Source: JANYJJ01 sp038241115 (GTDB taxonomy: Bacteria; Pseudomonadota; Gammaproteobacteria; Burkholderiales; Burkholderiaceae_C). From it: a stretch of 15,520 bases of DNA. Below, in pieces: positions 13,109 through 15,520 of the stretch (position 1 is the stretch's first letter; each line of letters opens with the position of its first letter). Under the pieces are notes generated by a model. That model ran no database searches. It was not told the origin of the DNA and saw only the letters and a program-made list of their open reading frames with translations. The DNA is taken from assembly GCA_038241115.1 (NCBI GenBank), contig JBBRGA010000080.1, forward strand, positions 1 through 15,520, given 5' to 3'. Position numbers and translations under genes: made by a program.

Positions 13109-14380
13109 ATGTCGGAATCCATCACAACAAACACCGCCGCAGCCAGTTCCATCGCGCAGCTCATCGACCTTGCTTCGCTTCAGGTCGAGGCCAAGGTGAT
13201 TGCTTGGCGCCGTGACTTTCATGAGCATCCCGAGTTGGGCAACCGCGAGTTCCGCACCGCCGACATCGTGGCCAGGCACCTTCGAAGTTTGGGTCTGGAC
13301 GAGGTGAGAACCGAGGTGGCGCACACCGGCGTGGTGGGCTTGCTGAAAGGCGCGCTGCCCGGCCCGGTGGTGGCGCTGCGGGCCGACATGGACGCGCTGC
13401 CGGTAGCCGAGGAAGTTGACGTGGCGTTCGCGTCCAAAGTGAAGGCGACCTGGAACGGCGAGTCGGTGGGCGTGATGCACGCATGCGGGCACGACCTGCA
13501 CACCGCTGTTCTGATGGGTGTGGCCGAAGTGCTGGCGGGCTTGCGCTCACAGCTGCGCGGCTCGGTGAAATTCATCTTCCAGCCGGCCGAAGAACTGCCG
13601 CCCGAGGGCGAAGAAGGCGGGGCAAAAATGATGATCGCGCAGGGCGCTTTGCAAAACCCGTTGCCACAGGCGATTTTTGGCCTGCATGTGACTTCGCGCC
13701 TGCCGCTGGGTGTGCTGGGCTACCGCCCTGGTCCCACCATGGCCAGCGCCGACAACCTGGCCATCACGGTGCACGGCAGTCAAACCCACGGTGCCATGCC
13801 TTGGGCGGGGGTGGATCCCATCGTTACCGCAGCGCAAGTGGTGCTGGGATTGCAAACCATCGTCAGCCGCCAGGTTGATTTGACCCGCGAGCCGGCTGTG
13901 GTGACCATCGGCATGATCAGAGGCGGCCTGCGCGAAAACATCATCCCTGACAGCGTGGAAATGCGCGGCACCATCCGCACCTTCGACGAAGAAATGCGCG
14001 ACGACATCCACGAGCGCGTCACCACCCTGGCCGAGGCGATCAGTCGAAGCGCACGTGCCGGCTGCACGGTGTGCATCCGTAAAAACTACCCCGTCACCGT
14101 CAACGACCCCAAACTCACGGCCGCCATGCTGCCCAGCCTGCAGCGCACTGCGGGTGCCGATAAAGTCATGCTGGTGCCCAAGGTCATGGGATCAGAAGAC
14201 TTCTCGCTGTTTCAGCAGTTGGTGCCGGGTTTGTTTTTCTTCGTCGGCGTCACGCCAGCCGGCACCGACCCCAGCAAAGCCGCGCCCAATCATTCACCGC
14301 GCTTTTATGCGGACGAAGCGAGTTTGTTGTTGGGCGTGCGTGCGCTTGCACATTTGGCTGCGGATTATCTGGAGGCTTGA
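13109..14380 (+). CDS. M20-family amidohydrolase (hippurate hydrolase-like)
   Basis: This is a 423-residue metal-dependent amidohydrolase of the M20D group, which removes acyl groups from N-acyl amino acids such as hippurate or N-acetyl-diaminopimelate. Predicted di-metal ligands are C126 and H128 in M-H-A-C-G-H-D, E162 after the catalytic E161 in P-A-E-E, H193 in G-L-H, and H395 in N-H-S-P-R-F. The dimerisation/lid domain spans about 205-320 (S-Q-T-H-G-A-M-P-W). The ATG at 13109 is chosen for its AGGGG ribosome binding site with an eight-base spacer; a TTG reading from 13079 is less likely. The N-terminal 25 residues are poorly conserved in character. The exact substrate cannot be told from the sequence. 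It may be read from the fdhD transcript. Its stop lies three bases from the convergent transglutaminase stop. Confidence 0.93.
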   Translation: MSESITTNTAAASSIAQLIDLASLQVEAKVIAWRRDFHEHPELGNREFRTADIVARHLRSLGLDEVRTEVAHTGVVGLLKGALPGPVVALRADMDALPVAEEVDVAFASKVKATWNGESVGVMHACGHDLHTAVLMGVAEVLAGLRSQLRGSVKFIFQPAEELPPEGEEGGAKMMIAQGALQNPLPQAIFGLHVTSRLPLGVLGYRPGPTMASADNLAITVHGSQTHGAMPWAGVDPIVTAAQVVLGLQTIVSRQVDLTREPAVVTIGMIRGGLRENIIPDSVEMRGTIRTFDEEMRDDIHERVTTLAEAISRSARAGCTVCIRKNYPVTVNDPKLTAAMLPSLQRTAGADKVMLVPKVMGSEDFSLFQQLVPGLFFFVGVTPAGTDPSKAAPNHSPRFYADEASLLLGVRALAHLAADYLEA

Positions 14381-14383
14381 CGC

Positions 14384-15478
14384 TCAACCCTCCAAGCCCA
14401 CCCGATGCACTTGCACCGTGGCCGTCATGCCCAAATACGCGCCTGATTCACCGTACCAACTGCCTGAAATGGGCGCCGCCAAACTCGGGTCGCGCGCCAC
14501 GCCGACGCGGATGAGTTGGTTGCCGCCAAGAAAGTTGTTCGTGGGGTCGAAGGGCACCCAGCCGGCGCCTGGCAGATAGGCTTGCAACCAGGCGTGAGTG
14601 CTGCCCGCACCCACGGTGTTGAAGGCGCTCGGAGTTTGGGTTTGGGTCTGGGTCTGGGATTGGCTCAAATCCAGATTCATGCCAACGCCGCCTCCCATGC
14701 CCGTCCCCATTCCAGCCGTGGTGTTGTCCAGCGCGGGGTCGTACAGGTAGCCCGAGACAAAACGCATGGCCACATTCAGGCGTCGACCGGCTTCCATCAT
14801 CAGCAGGGCGAAGTCGCGGCAGGTGCCGCTGCCCAACTTCAACGTGGTCAGAGGCGGCTGCGTGCCTTCCTCGTCGCGGCTGGCATAGATAAAGCGATCG
14901 CGGATGTACTGATTCATTTTCACCAGCATCTCGCGCGTGCGGGTAGGCCCGTCGGTGCTGATGAATTGCCGCGCCCACGCGGTAAGCTCTCCGTGGGGGT
15001 CGTCGAAATGGGGCCGCAGGTAGTGCTCCAGATCAAAGCGCTCATCCACGCTGTAAGCGAAGGGATAAAACTCGGCCCCTGGAGACAGCGGCAGCTCGAG
15101 GTTGTTGGAGTTGGCGTGCTCGATAGTGAACGAGCAAACGATGCGCAACTCGGTGGCCAGCCCCAGCGGTTGCACCAACGCAACCGAGTTCGAGTGCGGG
15201 TCTTGGATCAACCGCACGATGGCGTGCGGGCTGACTTGCAGGTCGGTGGCCAGCACGCGCAGATCGTGGCTGTCGCGAGGGCGAAACATCACGCGGTGCT
15301 CGCCGAAAGTCACTGGCGCGCTGTAGGAGTAGACCGTGGTGTGGACAATCTCGTAACGGATCGTCGCGGGGAACTGCGAAGCCAAGGGCTGCGTCATCAA
15401 GGGGGTCGTCGGCGGATTCATCAGCGGATTCAGCGGCGCCATGCACGGTGTTACTTGAGCGGGCAACGGCGAGTTCAT
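14384..15478 (-). CDS. Transglutaminase-like cysteine protease-fold protein
   Basis: The protein has a bacterial transglutaminase N-terminal beta domain (about residues 38-130, I-R-Y-E-I-V-H-T-T-x-Y-x-Y-S-A-P-V) followed by a transglutaminase core. The catalytic triad is C220 in G-S-G-T-C-R-D-F, H295 in S-T-H-A-W and D311 in F-D-P-T-N. Such proteins are usually proteases or amidases of unknown substrate. Two oddities stand out. A Gly/Met-rich and Gln-Thr-repeat insertion (about 250-290) sits between the catalytic Cys and His. The N-terminal extension before the family start (about 37 residues) contains repeated Met/Asn/Pro words. The start is uncertain: ATG 15478 gives 364 residues, ATG 15442, 15418 and 15397 are alternatives, and none has a good ribosome binding site. 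Confidence 0.88.
   Translation of the reverse strand: MNSPLPAQVTPCMAPLNPLMNPPTTPLMTQPLASQFPATIRYEIVHTTVYSYSAPVTFGEHRVMFRPRDSHDLRVLATDLQVSPHAIVRLIQDPHSNSVALVQPLGLATELRIVCSFTIEHANSNNLELPLSPGAEFYPFAYSVDERFDLEHYLRPHFDDPHGELTAWARQFISTDGPTRTREMLVKMNQYIRDRFIYASRDEEGTQPPLTTLKLGSGTCRDFALLMMEAGRRLNVAMRFVSGYLYDPALDNTTAGMGTGMGGGVGMNLDLSQSQTQTQTQTPSAFNTVGAGSTHAWLQAYLPGAGWVPFDPTNNFLGGNQLIRVGVARDPSLAAPISGSWYGESGAYLGMTATVQVHRVGLEG
14635..14658. repeat. Hexanucleotide tandem repeat inside the transglutaminase gene
   Basis: Four consecutive units of TYTGGG (two TTTGGG, two TCTGGG) on the plus strand encode the Gln-Thr dipeptide run (QTQTQTQT) on the minus strand. Because the unit is six bases, changes in copy number keep the reading frame and would lengthen or shorten the loop by Gln-Thr pairs. 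Confidence 0.85.
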
Positions 15479-15485
15479 GAACAGA

Positions 15486-15519
15486 GTCTGACGCACCCTC
15501 AAGCGAGTGCGCGTCAGAC
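15486..15519. repeat. Inverted repeat at the right window edge, upstream of the transglutaminase start
   Basis: GTCTGACGC (15486-15494) and GCGTCAGAC (15511-15519) are perfect 9-bp complements. A few more pairs inside (CTC with GAG) surround a four-base loop. It is eight bases before the ATG at 15478, so it would lie in the leader of that gene or just upstream of it. It could be an operator, a leader hairpin, or the end of a terminator for a gene outside the window. Confidence 0.55.
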
Positions 15520-15520
15520 G

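Noticed and set aside
12509..13501. Long minus-strand open frame opposite fdhD and the amidohydrolase start
   Set aside because: It is antisense to two genes with intact catalytic motifs, and its His/Gly/Arg-rich composition is typical of a shadow.
1..15520. Mobile elements, CRISPR array, tRNA genes or a defence system
   Set aside because: No transposase, integrase, regularly spaced repeats, tRNA cloverleaf or defence-type domains are visible. The genes are metabolic and housekeeping.

Overview
The window looks like a stretch of chromosome from a GC-rich betaproteobacterium, most likely Burkholderiales (Comamonadaceae-like). The reasons are the divergent metG/apbC pair, a small DUF3460-type gene coupled to scpA (a pairing I associate with Betaproteobacteria), and the general style of the proteins. 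I see no tRNA or rRNA genes, CRISPR array, insertion sequence or phage gene. Most of the window is ordinary core or near-core metabolism.

Layout, left to right. Positions 1-4363 (minus strand) hold a five-gene terminal-oxidase operon: a CcoN-like catalytic subunit with a CcoS-like N-terminal extension, a CcoO-like cytochrome c, a membrane-anchored monoheme cytochrome c, a Sco-type copper chaperone, and a multi-pass membrane protein cut by the left edge. Each junction is a 4-base stop/start overlap. Positions 4448-6584 (minus) hold a saccharopine-dehydrogenase-fold oxidoreductase and a short-chain dehydrogenase. Positions 6585-6877 are a structured intergenic region with a candidate promoter, two operator-like palindromes and a perfect 20-bp inverted repeat. 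Positions 6878-7959 (minus) hold scpA coupled to a DUF3460-like gene. metG (minus, 8049-10091) and apbC/mrp (plus, 10240-11343) diverge from a 148-bp gap. Positions 11344-11695 have no convincing gene. Then, on the plus strand, come a DUF4399-like lipoprotein with a clear terminator, fdhD, and an M20 amidohydrolase. The last gene converges with a transglutaminase-like protein on the minus strand at the right edge.

How the genes work together. The oxidase genes form one functional unit: catalytic core, two electron-donating cytochromes c, and copper delivery to the CuB site. The core matches C-family (cbb3) oxidases at every heme and copper ligand and at the active-site tyrosine. However, the glutamate that corresponds to E323 of Pseudomonas stutzeri CcoN appears to be glutamine, and the operon has no di-heme CcoP or CcoQ. 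This divergent oxidase is the most interesting item in the window. The other genes are separate functions: translation, chromosome condensation, Fe-S cluster carriage, formate dehydrogenase maturation and amide hydrolysis.

Limits: family assignments come from recognised motifs and remembered family members, with no database search. Promoter and operator calls come from visual inspection.
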